Of a stretch of 64,000 bases of DNA, positions 45,573-58,092 are shown piece by piece. Both the position numbers and the translations under genes were made by a program. How positions within the stretch are numbered: position 1 is the first letter of the stretch; each line of letters opens with the position of its first letter. The notes under the pieces were generated by a model. It did no database searches. It had not been told where the DNA came from and saw only the letters and a program-made list of their open reading frames with translations. The stretch is from positions 8,925,945 to 8,989,944 of the forward strand of contig NC_012878.2 of the NCBI RefSeq assembly GCF_000003195.3, in the 5' to 3' direction. The DNA is from Sorghum bicolor. Its lineage: Eukaryota; Streptophyta; Magnoliopsida; Poales; Poaceae.

Positions 45573-46195
45573 GAGCGGATCATGGTCGACTAGTTCCCAT
45601 CTATCCAATCGACATACAAACAAAATCAATCTAGTTCTTTTAACTTTTTTCTCCTCTTCTTCAACCTCCATGTTATTCATCCCTTGATCCACGACCAATG
45701 ATGGTGCCCTAGGCTCACCGACCGACCTAGGGCAACCCGCCGACGTCCTTGCCCTGATAGGGTTCCTCCTAGGCGAGAGCTTCAAGTTTGCCTAAAAACT
45801 AGCCGATTCTTCGTCACATAAGCACATTGGTTATTCTTTGGAGGTTTGCTTGTAAACCTCTCTGTTCATCACTACAAAAGAGTGAGATCATCGCTGCATT
45901 CTTTGGTCTATAGTGGGCCGAGCATCCAATGCCCTTTATGGTGTGTGACTCGGACCACATCCGACGTCAACACACCTTTTGGTGACTTCGTTGTAAAAGA
46001 ATGTGCTTTGGCTCTACTTTGTAGACAATTCTTCTTACCCTAGCCCTAATCCTCATTGATCTTCATTACCATTGCATCTGGCCCAAAAGGCTGATCGCAT
46101 CTAGTTTTGACCCCTTGTCATCTTGCTTTGCAATTTTGCATCATGTTGCATTGCTTATTGGAAAATTCAGCAAGGCGGTCAAGCTCTAAATCATA
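45573..46195 (+). other. possible leader of an older retroelement
   Basis: No coding frame is recognised. The position just after the TATA-like word at 36258-36275 (before the Athila-like insertion) and before the decayed ORF at 46196 suggests transcribed leader sequence, but no second LTR is in the window to prove it. Confidence 0.3.
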
Positions 46196-47191
46196 GAGTA
46201 CCAAGGGGATTTATCACAATATTACTACAATTACCCTGAGGTATAACTTGCAAATACATATTATGATCCCAATAATTATTTCGCAAGTTTTATGAGCTCT
46301 CATGTTGGTGTTGCTAGTCATAATGCTCCTCATCATATACATATAATATTTACGGATATCATGGTCAAGAGCCAATGTCAATTGTAAATTCTTCGAATTT
46401 TGATACTACTAGCAACATACAACTTGTGAATCCTTGTTTATCACCTATAAGTTCACAACATGTGGTTTCACCACAAGACATGCCGATGAACAAGAGAATT
46501 GGCTATAGCAATGTTAATTGCTCTCATAATTCAGCACCATATGCCAATTCTCCTATTAATAATTTGGCTTCATATGCTACTCTCAACTCAAGTTGAATTA
46601 ATGAAAATTCAACAAGGTATGCTAATGGCAATACTCACAATTCGGCTTCGTATATTGCTCCTCGCTCTAGCCAAATCAATGAAAGGTCGGTAAATAATCA
46701 TACTCATGATTCAACTTCATGTGTTGCTAGTAACTCAAACCAAATCAATGAGAACTTAGCACAGTATCCTCAACTGGACTTTGATTTCAAAAAGGAAATG
46801 CTAGAATTTGAAAGAATGATTGAAAAACAAAATAAAGATTTTACAAATAAATACTTTGGGAATACTAGCAAGAGGCCTGCTAGTGCCTAAGTCAGCCTAG
46901 GAGATGTCCAGTCAGCTAAGCTGACTTTTCCAGTTTCGCTAGTTGCCGATGCATCTTTGGATAATTTAACATCTGTTGTTGATCATGTTCTGGAGATGAA
47001 GAGTGGCATCATGCAAATCAATAACATATATTTCTCCAACCCAATAAGAAAGGTACAATGTACAAATAAGTTGCTCAAATTCTAATCTAGTCACACTATA
47101 TCAATTTTAGCATCTATTAGAGGTATCCTTGCTAATGGTTGTAATAGACTGATTGAGAATAGAAATTTATTTGTTCATGATAAAGTAAATT
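46196..47191 (+). pseudogene. decayed Asn/Tyr/Ser-rich ORF with internal peptide repeats, unrecognised
   Basis: One reading frame stays recognisable for about 1 kb with few stops. The first part (EYQGDLSQYYYNYPEV, then YYDPNNYFASFMSSHVG) is in another frame and joins the main frame (YGYHGQEPMSIVNSS) near 46325. The main frame is interrupted by TGA at 46594 and TAA at 46888 and 47083. Between 46530 and 46760 imperfect 23-27 residue repeats occur, each containing NS/DS-S-Y/C-A and INE or QINE. A helical segment (FDFKKEMLEFERMIEKQNKDF) follows. A later LTR is inserted at 47220. It could be gag of an old retroelement; I do not recognise the family. Confidence 0.5.
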
Positions 47192-47219
47192 AAAATTCTA
47201 TCAGCTAGCACATTGTTCC

Positions 47220-48461
47220 TGTTGGGAATATACCCTAGAGGTAATCATAGAGATGATTATATTACGATTGTATCCATGACATATATTATGAGTTCAATGA
47301 ATATCTATTATAGACAAACTTGTATCGATTGAGAATTAAGTGAATTATTTGTATAACTCTTTTACATGTATGGTTCTTCTAAAGTTGTCCCTGATTAGAG
47401 TTCGTGTGAGGACACACTTGAATATTAGATTAGCACATGTATTAGTTGATGACTATGTTTCACAAGTCATATACATAGAGATGTCAAACTAATAATGTGG
47501 GCACATATATGACATGGGGCTGGACTGACCCAACGTCAGATGTTCTTATTATCTCTTTATGCATCATGTATGTTATGTCCTTAGACATGAGATTATCGTA
47601 TATTCTCAAGATGTGAAACGACATACTTAGAGACTATTAAATGCTACTCTGTAACAGGGTAGTTATAAAGGTGGTCTTTAGATTTGTCGGGAAACATGCT
47701 GTGAGACATAGATAATCAAGATGGAACTTGTCCCTCTCTATGTGAGAGAGATATCACTGGATCATTCAAGTGATTGGATCAACAAATGCATGGTCGCGCT
47801 CGGGTTAAGTGTTAACCCACGAGTTGGACCAAATATCATGTGGTAAGGAAATAACATGTATGTGTTTGTAGTGGTTTGTCTGATATGATCTTTGCATGCG
47901 TATAGGAGTTGTCACGCCTTGCTAGAGGCCAATGTCAACTATTGGATGAGTAAGAGTACTTGGTACATGTCTATATGTACGTGAACCCATAGGGTCACAC
48001 GCTTAAGGGGCTAGAAGCCTAATTCGGGTTGAACCCGAATTAGACAAGGCTTAGGGTTCTCTAATTGGGCCTCCAACTCGGGGCTGATTAGGGGACGCCT
48101 ATAAAAGAGAGGGTAGGGGCGGCCCGGGTTTATACATGCCATTTGGCAGTCGCCGCCGCTCACCCACGCCCGTGCCTGTTGCTCCTTGTGGACCTACCAG
48201 TTCAGAGACATGACGCTTCTTCCCCGTACGTGTGGGATACCTCGAAGGTGCTGCATTTGGAGCACAAGGATAAACCGCACGAGAGGGATTGACATGACGG
48301 ATGACCCCACAACTACATGGCACTGCTACTACATGCACGACTACATCGAGTCGCTTCTGTTGCACCTATGTGTCTAGTGGAAATCCCGTGATCTATAACT
48401 AGTAGTTGATTCTGTTTTATGTGGTCGAAATTTTTGTTTTCTAGCTAGCATAGCATCCTCA
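47220..48461 (+). repeat. 5' LTR of a second copia element, internal region interrupted
   Basis: It starts TGTTGGGAATATACCC and ends near AGCATCCTCA. The primer binding site TGGTATCGGAGCC, complementary to initiator tRNA-Met with one change, follows at 48465-48477. A TATA-like CCTATAAAAGAG is at about 48098. The flank GTTCC (47215-47219) would be the TSD, but the 3' LTR is not in the window. Start motif and primer site fit Ty1/copia. Confidence 0.8.
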
Positions 48462-48554
48462 TAGTGGTATCGGAGCCATTGCTGCTTTGTTATAGGTTCA
48501 ATTGAGTACATATAGATATATGTGTAATTTTAGATGAGTTTTTGATCTTGGTTT

Positions 48555-48978
48555 TGTGGGGGTATAAACCCCTATACCCTTACGGCTAGACTTGGGCCAG
48601 GAGGCTTGGCCCATTACAAGACAAGTTCAAGGCTTGATCCGACTGCTCAGAGTTTCGTGCAAGGAAACAAGACGTGGAGATCAAGCAGGATTCTAGTCGG
48701 TTAGAATAGGAATTGATATCAAACTATCTATGGCAATTGTAACCGACTAGGATTAGTTTCCAGATCTGTAACCCTATCCTCTGGACTATATAAGGAGGGG
48801 CAAGGGACCCCCTAGGACACATTATTCTCTCAACACAAATCAATACGACAAGACGCAGGACGTAGGTATTACGCCCACACGGCGGCCGAACCTGGATAAA
48901 AAGCTTGCGCACCGTCTACCGATAAACTACTGTCGTGGGTATACCCCAAGGCAGACTGCCGACTAGCTTTCGTCGACA
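48555..48978 (+). repeat. 5' LTR of the Tat/Retand-like element
   Basis: It is 424 bases with a TATA-like ACTATATAAGGAG at about 48785. It lacks a segment of about 33 bases present in the 3' LTR between two copies of AGCTTG. Confidence 0.93.
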
Positions 48979-48979
48979 A

Positions 48980-49000
48980 TGGCGCGTCAGGTAGGGGGAG
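48980..49000 (+). other. primer binding site of the Tat/Retand-like element
   Basis: TGGCGCGTCAGGTAGGGGG starts two bases after the LTR end. The first bases complement a tRNA 3' end with CCA. Confidence 0.75.
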
Positions 49001-50600
49001 TGCGTACAGCTCTCTCGGCGAACAAGATGGTCATCGTTCCACCTTCAGCGACCGTGCCTGAAGGCCTCACGTTCACCGTCGGCCAGATCATGTGGACGAC
49101 TCACGGCGGCGGCCTTACAACCACGACTTCGGAAGAAACCTAGATCCGATCTGGGACGACAGCGGCGTCGACTCCGACCACGCTGGCACCGAGCACTCGA
49201 CCACCGCTCCCTCGTTACAGGGGAAAGAAGGTTGACGACTCGGATCTTTTCTGAGCCCTTGATCGCGCTGATCTCAAGCTCCTCGAAGTTGCCCGACTAG
49301 TAGATGGGATCTTGTGCCGATCTGATCAAGTCGCGCCAACGGACTCTTTCGACTCCTGCCGGCCAAATCGTGTCATCACACACGAACGGCTAGGGACGTC
49401 TCTGACAATAACCTCCACCCCCTCAGGGCGGTATGTTGAACTCAAGGCAGGCCCAGACCAGGGTTTCCCTTACGGGCTAAACAACTCAGCCGTTCACTGC
49501 TCACGGCACATCCAATCCCTTTTCAACGAGGCGGGTTGGTTGCCAAAACGGAGCAGTCGACCAGCTCGTCACTACGTCAACATGGTGACGATCCGAGAAC
49601 TACCGGACGACCAGGCTTCCAGCACCAACTCCAGCACTGGGTCCGTCCCCACCGAGGTTATAAACTCTGAGGACGAATATTACGACCTGGATTTACCATC
49701 GTACCCTCCGGGTTTCTCTCGCTTTCCGGTCTTTCCACCACGGCGGGGAGATCTCGTCTTCAATGTCAGCGGCGATGAACCGGTCGTCGATGGGGAGACA
49801 GACGAGCAGAGGTAGCTCCGCGAACAGCGCAATGCCGACCGCACCCTGCGACGTGCGGACGAGGAGCGGCAACTCTCGCCGCATAACCTCAGTGACGCTT
49901 TCGACGTGGTCGGAGATCAGCAAGTCTACAAAACGCCAAGTGCTAACGTGGCTGTCGCTATGGCAAACCTAGACCGACTCCCTGATACTCCCGAGTGCCA
50001 CGGCGTCCGATCTAGCGTACGCGCGCATCTGATCGCCGCGATGGGACAGACAGCCACCTTGCTCAAAAGAGTCCAAGCCATCTCCTACGCAGATGTCTCC
50101 TCCGACCAGACTCATCGCAGCAGGACTTCGCCACAACCCAGCGAGCACCACCGTAGCCGCTCTCCCAATAATCGTCGGAAGGGTTCACGACGTGACAACG
50201 GTGGTCGGGACACCGGCGGCTACCGCGAGCAGAATCGTGGGCGTGGTCACGCAGTAAACCAGGACAGGGATCTACGATACAATATCCCTCCCAGGGACGC
50301 CCGTGACCGCATCAACAGGCGCGCCACGGAAAGAGCGGTGCACGAAAACCTGTGTCGCATTGAGTACGATGCCACGCACGGTCCTCCCAGCCTGAGATAG
50401 TTTTCCTCACACCTTCTCCAGGTCGTGTGGCCCCACAATTTCAAACTCGAGAAACGCAAAAAAATACGACGGCAAGGAAAACCCAGAGAACTGGATCACT
50501 CTCTATGAGATTGCAGTCCGTTCAGCAGCAGGGGATGAGCACGTCATGGCCAACTACTTCCCAGTCGTCCTTGACCAGGCTGGTCATCAGTGGCTCCTGG

Positions 50601-52954
50601 TGAAGGGTCGAGATGGCGGACTAGAGGGGGGGTGAATAGTCCTTTCTAAAACTTATCGCGTCGGCTAACCGAAATAATGCGGAATTAAAACTATCGGTCT
50701 AGCCAAGACTACACCCCTCTATCTAAGTTCTCTAGCACCTTGAAAAGATCCTAAACAAGCAAGCAAGGTGCTACCTTAGCAAGAGCTCACCTAATCAAAT
50801 TTAGGAGCAAGGTCACACAAACCTATGCAACTAGTACTTTGCAAACTGGGGGAGCTCCTACACAAACTAGTGAGGCAAAGCGCACAAAGCCTAAGCTCAC
50901 TAGCAAGCTCAATAACAAGGCAACTAATGCCAAATTAGAGAGCGCAACTTACTTAGCTACACAAACTAAGCAATGTGACTAACAAGGTTACACAAACCGA
51001 ATTAGCCACCCAAAGGAACTACTTCTAGCTACACAAGCAAGAAGGTAACTAGCAAGCTACACAAGCTAACTAATTACAAGAGCAACTACACAAGCACAAG
51101 TATATAAAGAATGTAAATACAAGCTCGTGTATAGCGAATGCAAACCACCGAGAAGAGTAGACAATGTTGACACGGTGATTTTTACCGAGGTTCACTTGGT
51201 TGCCACCAAGCTACGTCCTCGTTGTGGCGATACACCCACTTGATGGATCACGAGCTAATTGGCATTCCAAAGCCAAACCCTCAGTGGGTGCCGCACATCC
51301 ACTCTCAAGATGAGGATCCTCCAAGCCACAAGCAATCCACTAGAGTTGCTCTTCGCGATCCCCGCGGGGTGAGCACCGTACCCCTCACAATCTCTTCTCC
51401 GGAGCACCGCACAATCTGCTTGCGTGCTTTGACGGAGTCACAAGCCACCAAGCCGTCTAGGAGGTGGCAACCTCCAAGAGTAACAAGCACCACCGGCTTG
51501 CAACACGAACACCTAGTGCCACTCAATGCAATCTCTCAATGCAACGCACTAGAATCGCTCACTCACACAATCGGATGATCACTATCAAGCATATGTGAGT
51601 TAAAGGCTTCACTAGCACTCCCCAAGCATGGACACTAATTCCCAAGGGTGCTCAGCCCCGGCCAGGGCCGGCCACCACTCCTATTTATAGCCCCAAGGGC
51701 TAAACTAGCCGTTGCCCCTTCACTGGGCAAAACACGTGGGCACCGGACGCTCACAGGGAGCCACCGGACGCTCCACACCTAGCGTCCGGTGCTCAGCTGA
51801 CCGCCACGTGCCACTAGCCGTTTGAACTCGACCGTTGCCGCCAAAGGCTACTGCGCACGTGTGCCTGCTCAGCACCACCGGACGCTCTGCAAGTCCACAC
51901 CGGACGGTCCGGTGCTCATCGGACTCGTGCGCAGAGAGGGTGTCAAACTCGCGACCTCACCGGACGCTGGGCACCGGACGGTCCGGTGCTCACCGGACTC
52001 GTGCGCAGAGAGGGTTGCAAAAACCCCTCACACCGGACGCTTACCACCGGACGCTCTCAGAGTGCGTCCGGTGCTTAACCCTAGCAGGGTCAAGCACACC
52101 GGACGCTGAGGCCAGCGTCCGGTGCCTCCGCACTCAGCGTCCGGTGAGTGTTTCTCAGAGAGAAAAACACTCCCGCGACTTCACCAAATTTCCCACCGGC
52201 GCAATAGAAAATATACTCTTATTTTTCTCAAAAGCACCTCTCAACCCTAGGAAAAACACCTCCTTTGAAAATGTGCCAACACCACCAAGTGTGAACCACC
52301 AAGTGCACGTGTGTTAGCATTTTCACAAACAATTTCCCAAAGGAGTTAGCCTCTCAACTTGCCACGCCACTCGATCCTAACACAAATGCAAAGTTAGATC
52401 TCTCAAGTGGCACTAGATGGCCGATATGCAAACAAGTTTGCCCCTCTTGATAGTACGGCCATCTATCCTAAATCCGGTCACAAACTTCTCTACACACCTA
52501 TGACCGGTGAAATGGAAATGCCCTAGGTTATACCTTTGCCTTGCGCTTTCCATTCCATCTCCTCCAATGTTGATGCAACACATGCACCAACCAATCACCA
52601 AATGATATGATCCACATCATATCATCACGTGACCGTATTGGTTCATCGATCTTGACCTCACTTGCTCTTCACCGTTACCTCGGTCCATCGGCGTCAAGTC
52701 TTGCTCAAGCTTCACCGTCACACGCGGTCCCTCGCTTCAAAGCCTCCGACTTGCCCTTCACTCTTGCAACCGGTCCATCAAGCCAAGCCTCATCTTGATC
52801 TTCTCCACCTTGGTCACATGACTCCATGTCATGTCTCATATGCAATGAGCTCCTCCATCATCACCTGTGGACTAATCTCCTGTGTATCTCACATAAACAC
52901 TATTAGTCCATCTAAGTTGTCACTCAATTACCAAAACCAAACAAGGACCTTTCA
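50601..52954 (-). mobile_element. solo LTR C of the Sirevirus-type family, nested in gag
   Basis: It runs from TGAAGGGTCG to GGACCTTTCA with a perfect 5-base duplication CCTGG (50596-50600 and 52955-52959); removing it and one CCTGG restores the gag sense. On the minus strand it has a TATA (CTATAAATAG, 51681-51690) and ends with CTATTCACCCCCCCTCTAG, characteristic of Sirevirus LTR ends. It is 2354 bases, same family as A and B, with no internal genes. Confidence 0.85.
51735..52150. repeat. GC-rich palindrome array in LTR C
   Basis: CACCGGACGC, GGACGGTCCGG and GCGTCCGGTG words recur across about 400 bases upstream of the minus-strand TATA, matching arrays in LTRs A and B. Confidence 0.75.
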
Positions 52955-53384
52955 CCTGGGCCTGCCCGAAGACTCTTTCGACTCTTGGGAAGAACTGCGC
53001 CAAGCGTTTATCGACAATTTCATCGCTACCTGCGAGCAGCCTGGGAACAAGTACGACCTCGAAAGGGTAAGGGACAGGACAAACGAGCCTCTGCACGATT
53101 ACATCTTACGATTCTCGGATATGCGTCTCAAAATCCCGAAAATTTCTCACGACGAAGCCATATCTGCTTTCATCAAAGGGTTACGCTTCCACGAAGCACT
53201 GAGAAGCAAGCTACTACGTAAAAGGCCAACGACGATGGCCGAGCTCCTTGCCACGGCCAAAAATTACGCCGATGCTGATGATGCAGAAAGCTCATCCGGG
53301 ACGATGCGAGAGGTCACGACCAGCCTCCTCGACGAGACGACAGTCGTGGTCGTTTCGACAACAGGAACCATCGTCGTCCCGACA

Positions 53385-53545
53385 ACCACGACCACAGAGA
53401 AGGTTGGGATAGGCGGCATGACAATCGTGATGACTTCAGGGGCAAGCGCCCTTGCGACCACGACCACAGAGAAGGTTGGGATAGGTGGCGTGACAATCGT
53501 GATGACTTCCGGGGTAAGCGCCCTCGCGACCACGACCACGAGGTG
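53385..53545 (+). repeat. 72-bp tandem repeat in gag
   Basis: A 72-base unit beginning ACCACGACCACAGAG is repeated at 53385 and 53457, with a partial third at 53529. In the gag frame it gives an Arg/Asp/His-rich 24-residue repeat. Confidence 0.7.
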
Positions 53546-54009
53546 AATACGGTCAAGCGTCCCAACGGGCGACGGGACTACCAGGAAGATTACAACAAGA
53601 CGTTGAAGGGACCATGCCAACTCCACCCTAAGTCTAATCACACGATGGAAGAATGTCGTGTCCTCAAAAGCATATACACGCGGCGGGCTGCTCAAGACGA
53701 TCCCACCAAGAAAAACGGGAAACAGGAAGGGCGCGATCACGAAGATGAAGATGAGGATCAGGACAGGGACCCGCGACACCAGTATGTCAACCCCACTGAC
53801 GTGGTCCACTGTATCTTCGGAGGCAAAGTTTCCATCGAGTCTAAGCGAGAGAGAAAGCTCCTAAAGAGAGCCTGCCTCAATGTGGACAGCACGGATGGTC
53901 TGGTTGCCGATCCGAAATTTCCCCCCTGGTCGCACAGGGAAATCTCCTTCAGCAGGAAGGATTAGTGGGCCGCCATCCCGGAGCCATGACGTTTCCCTCT
54001 AATCTTGGA

Positions 54010-57000
54010 TCCTTGCATCAACAACATCAGATTCGAGCGCGTGCTCGTCGACGGGGGAAGCTCCATTGACATCCTCTTTTGCAATAGCTTGCCTGCTCTC
54101 AAGATAACCCCAGCACAGCTAAAGCCCTACGACGCTCAATTCTAGGGAGTCCTGCCAGGTCAAAGTTCAGTACCCCTCGGACAGATAACACTGCCTGTCC
54201 AGTTTGGAACATCCGACCACTTTTGAACAGAGTTCATCAACTTTGTGGTCGCTGACTTTGATGGAACTTACCATGCAATACTGGGCCGACCATCGCTGAC
54301 AAAGTTCATGGCAGTTCCACACTACTCGTACCTGGTCCTCAAAATGCATACCGAGAAGGGCGTCCTAACTGTCAGGGGCAATGTCTACACCGCATACACT
54401 TGCGAGGAGGAAAGCTTCAAGATCACCGAAGCAATTGATCTTTCAATCCACATGGCAGAAACAGTAGCCCAAGCTGCACAGGTCTTAGCCGACCAGCTCC
54501 ACCTACCCGAGCAGGAGACTGCAAGGAAGAATTCAAAGTCCAAAGAGCACAAGGAAGTACAGCTGGTCGACGGCAGCCCCGAGAAGACGGCCCTCATCGG
54601 GGCCAACCTGGACCCTAAATAGGAAGATGCCCTCGTCAGGTTTCTAAGGGACAACGTGAGCGTTTTCGCATGGAAACCCGCAGACATGCCCGGCGTCCCA
54701 CAAAACCTGATCGAGCACTCCTTAAACATCTCGAAGACAGCAAGACCCATCAAGCAAAAGTTGCGACGGTTCGCTCGTGACAAAAAGGAGGCTATTAGGA
54801 TAGAAATAACACGGCTTCTAGCAGCCAAATTTATTAAAGAAGTGTATCATCCCGATTGGTTCGCCCATCCAGTTCTTGTACGCAAAAAGAATAATGAATG
54901 GAGAATGTGCGTTGATTACACTGATCTCAATAAACACTGTCCTAAAGATCCTTTCGGTCTCCCTCGCATCGACGAGGTGGTCGACTCAACGGCCGGATGC
55001 GAACTCCTCTCTTTTCTAGACTGCTACTCTGGTTATCACCAGATCTCGCTAAAGGAAGACGACCAGATCAAAACATCTTTTATCACCCCTTTCGGCGCGT
55101 ATTGCTACACGACCATGTCCTTTGGACTCAAAAACGCTGGAGCCACCTATCAACTGGCCATCCAGCAATGCCTCCACGACGAGATTCGCGATGACCTCGT
55201 CGAGGCTTATGTAGATGACGTCGTCGTCAAAACAAAGGACGCGAGCACTCTAATCGACAACCTAGACTGAACTTTCAAGGCACTAAATAAATACAAGTGG
55301 AAGCTTAACCCCAAAATCTTCGGGGTCCCCTCCGGTCTACTGCTCGGCAACGTCGTCAGCCGCGACGGCATACAGCTGAATCCCTCAAAAGTAAAAGCAG
55401 TGCTCGATATGCGACCACCCAAGAATGTCAAGGATATTCAAAAGCTCACTGGATGCATGGTTGCTCTCAGCCGTTTTATTTCCAGACTGAGAGAAAAAGG
55501 CCTCCCCTTCTTCAAGCTCCTAAAGGCGTCAGAAAAATTCTCCTGGACAGAGGAAGCCGACGCTGCGTTCACCCAGCTCAAAACCTTTCTCACTTCGCCA
55601 CCTGTTCTCACAGCGCCTCAACCCAACGAAGACCTGCTCCTTTACATAGCAGCAACCGACAGGGTTGTCTCCACGGCAATGGTGGTCGAACGGGACGAGC
55701 CAGGCCACGTGTACAAGGTTCAGAGACCTGTTTATTTCATAAGCGAAGTCTTAAACGAGTCTAAGACCAGGTACCCATAGATACAAAAACTCATATACGC
55801 CATCTTAATAACGTCAAGGAAGCTAAAGCATTACTTCGACGGTCATCGGGTCTTGGTAACCACCAGTTTCCCTCTCGGGGACATTTAGCGCAACAAGGAC
55901 GCCAACGACAGGATTGTAAAATGGGCAATGGAATTATGCCCATTCTCCCTGGATTTCTAGAGCCGCACCACCGTCAAGTCTCAGGCCCTGGTTGACTTCA
56001 TTGCAGAGTGGACGGATCTCAACGAGCCCTCCGTTACTGACACCCCGACCACTAGTCGATGTTCTTCGACAGGTCCTTAAACATCAATGGTGCCAACGGC
56101 GGGATACTCTTTGTGTCGCCCAACAAGGACAAGCTGCGCTACGTCCTTAGGATCCTCTTCCCAGCGTCGAACAATGTCGCCGAATACGAAGCATGCCTAT
56201 ATGGCATACGAATGGCCGTCGAACTGGGAGTCAAACGCCTCTACGTCCACGGCGACTCTGCTCTAGTCATCAACCAACTAAACAAGGAATGGGACACAAC
56301 CCACGAGAAGATGGACCTCTATTGTAAAGAAATTCGCAAATGGGAATCCAATTTCTACGGCATAGAATACATCCACGTGGTCCGGGATAAGAACTAGGCA
56401 GCGGATGCGCTGTCAAAGTTAGGGTCATCTCGGGCCCAGATCCCGCAAGGCGTTTTCGTTTAGGACATCCACGCGCCAAGTGTGGGCACATACCTAATCA
56501 AAAAGCAAACTAATGAGGCAATGCTCATAGACGACACCACTCCGACAACTAGCAGCCATGACTGGCGCGCCCCTTTCATCAGGTATATATCGGACGGATT
56601 GGGCTTTCAGGATAAAATGGAGAATGAGCGCCTCATTCGACGATCCAAGAATTACGTACTGGTGGATGGCAAACTTATGCGAAAGAACACAAGTTCCGAA
56701 GTACTGCTCAAATGCATATCCCAGGATGACGGCGTCAAGCTCTTAGATGACATACACGCCGGGTCCTGCGGCAACCACACGGCCTCCAGAACACTGGTCG
56801 GGAAAGCCTTCCGAGCAGGTTTCTACTGGCCAATTGCGGTCGCCGACGCCGAGAAACTAGTCTGACATTGCGAAGGATGCCAGTTCTTCGCCAGGAGGAC
56901 TCACGTGCCTGCTCACGAGATTCAAACTATCCCGTTATCCTGGCCTTTCGCCCGTTGGGGCCTGGACATGATCGGGCCGTTTAAGCCGGCCCCCGGCAAC

Positions 57001-57796
57001 TTCAAGTTCGTCTTCGTGTTAATCGACAAATTCTCGAAGTGGATCGAGTACATTGGTCAAATCAACCTCCGAGAAGGCTGTGGAATTCCTCAACCAAATC
57101 ATACACAGATATGGGGTTCCCAACAGCATAATTACCGACCTGGGCACTCAGTTCACTGGCACTACATTTTGGGACTTCTGCGATGACAGGGGCATAGTCG
57201 TAAAGTATGTGTCAGTAGCTCACCCACGGGCCAACGGTCAAGTAGAGCGAGCAAACGGAATGATTATCGATGCTTTGAAGAAAAGGTTGTACACAGAGAA
57301 CGATAGAGCACCAGGATGATGGATGAAAGAGTTACCAGCCGTGGTCTGGGGTCTTCGAACACAGTCTAGTCGCAACACGGGTGTGTCACCCTACTTCATG
57401 GTTTACGGCACCGAGGCAATACTTTCGTCCGACATAACCTTTGGATCTCCAAGAGTCGAAAACTTCGACCAGTCTTCGGCTGACATCGCCAAGGAGCTCG
57501 AAATCAACTGCACGGAAGAAAAGCACTTACTCTCATGCCTCCGAACAGCAAAGTATCTCGAAGCTATCCGGAGGTATCACAACAGGAACGTCAAAGACCG
57601 TTCCTTCGTGGTAGGTGATCTTGTACTCAAGTGGAAAACAAGCCAAGAAGGAACGCACAAGTTATCCACACCTTGGGAAGGACCCTTCATGGTCGCAGAA
57701 GTGACACGCCCTACATCTTACAGACTGGCGTACCCAGACGGAACACGTCTGCCTAACTCTTGGCACATAAATAACCTGCGGCGTTTTTACCCATAA
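54010..57796 (+). pseudogene. Tat/Retand-like pol: protease, RT, RNase H, second RNase H, integrase
   Basis: Domains in order: protease (RVLVDGGSSIDILFCN, about 54040), reverse transcriptase (WRMCVDYTDLNKHCPKD; AYVDDVVVK near 55210), RNase H (about 55620-55900), a second RNase H-like domain typical of the Tat lineage (MFFDRSLNINGANGG, SNNVAEYEACLYGI; 56059-56397), integrase zinc region (56750-56900), integrase core (FARWGLDMIGPF, LGTQFTG, HPRANGQVERANG) and an end domain (WEGPFMVAEV...WHINNLRRFYP) closing at 57796. In-frame stops include 54620, 55268, 55778, 55886, 55958, 56395, 56461, 56863 and 57317, and frames change near 56050 and 57050. It is not functional. Confidence 0.9.
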
Positions 57797-58092
57797 GTTC
57801 CAGAACATTTCGTTTGTAAATTTCTTGTGATCAGCATTAATAAAATTTTTTCGTTCTTGCTATGTACTTCTTTTATATGCAGAGCTTTCGACAAAGTGCA
57901 TCAACCGCCTTTAGGATAAAAGTCCTTAAGAGTTATTAACTCGAATCAGTGATACATCACTCAGACAATGTTACAGCGCTCAGAAGCATGGTCATGACAA
58001 ATCAAACTTTATTACAAACTTTGTATACAGAGTTTACAATAAACACCCCTCTGGGCGGTCCCTAGTCTATTCCTACAGACTACCCTACAGGC

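Larger units (their letters stand above)
49027..53965 (+). pseudogene. Tat/Retand-like gag, broken and split by LTR C
   Basis: The frame opens at ATG 49027 and is broken by TAG 49141, TGA 49252, TAG 49813 and TAG 50398, then by a frame change at the A-run near 50460. Basic Arg/Ser-rich segments (HHRSRSPNNRRKGSRRDNGG) occur at about 50140. A solo LTR is inserted at 50601; gag resumes at 52955 inside the capsid domain (LPEDSFDSWEELRQAFIDNF, then LHDYILRFSDMRLKIP). After a frame change near 53295 come an Arg/Asp-rich repeat and a knuckle-like CQLHPKSNHTMEEC (about 53617). The encoded protein would have built virus-like particles. Confidence 0.88.

Noticed and set aside
48186..48377. Short ORFs at 48099-48377
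   Set aside because: They lie in the transcribed leader portion of the copia LTR after its TATA and show no conserved motif.
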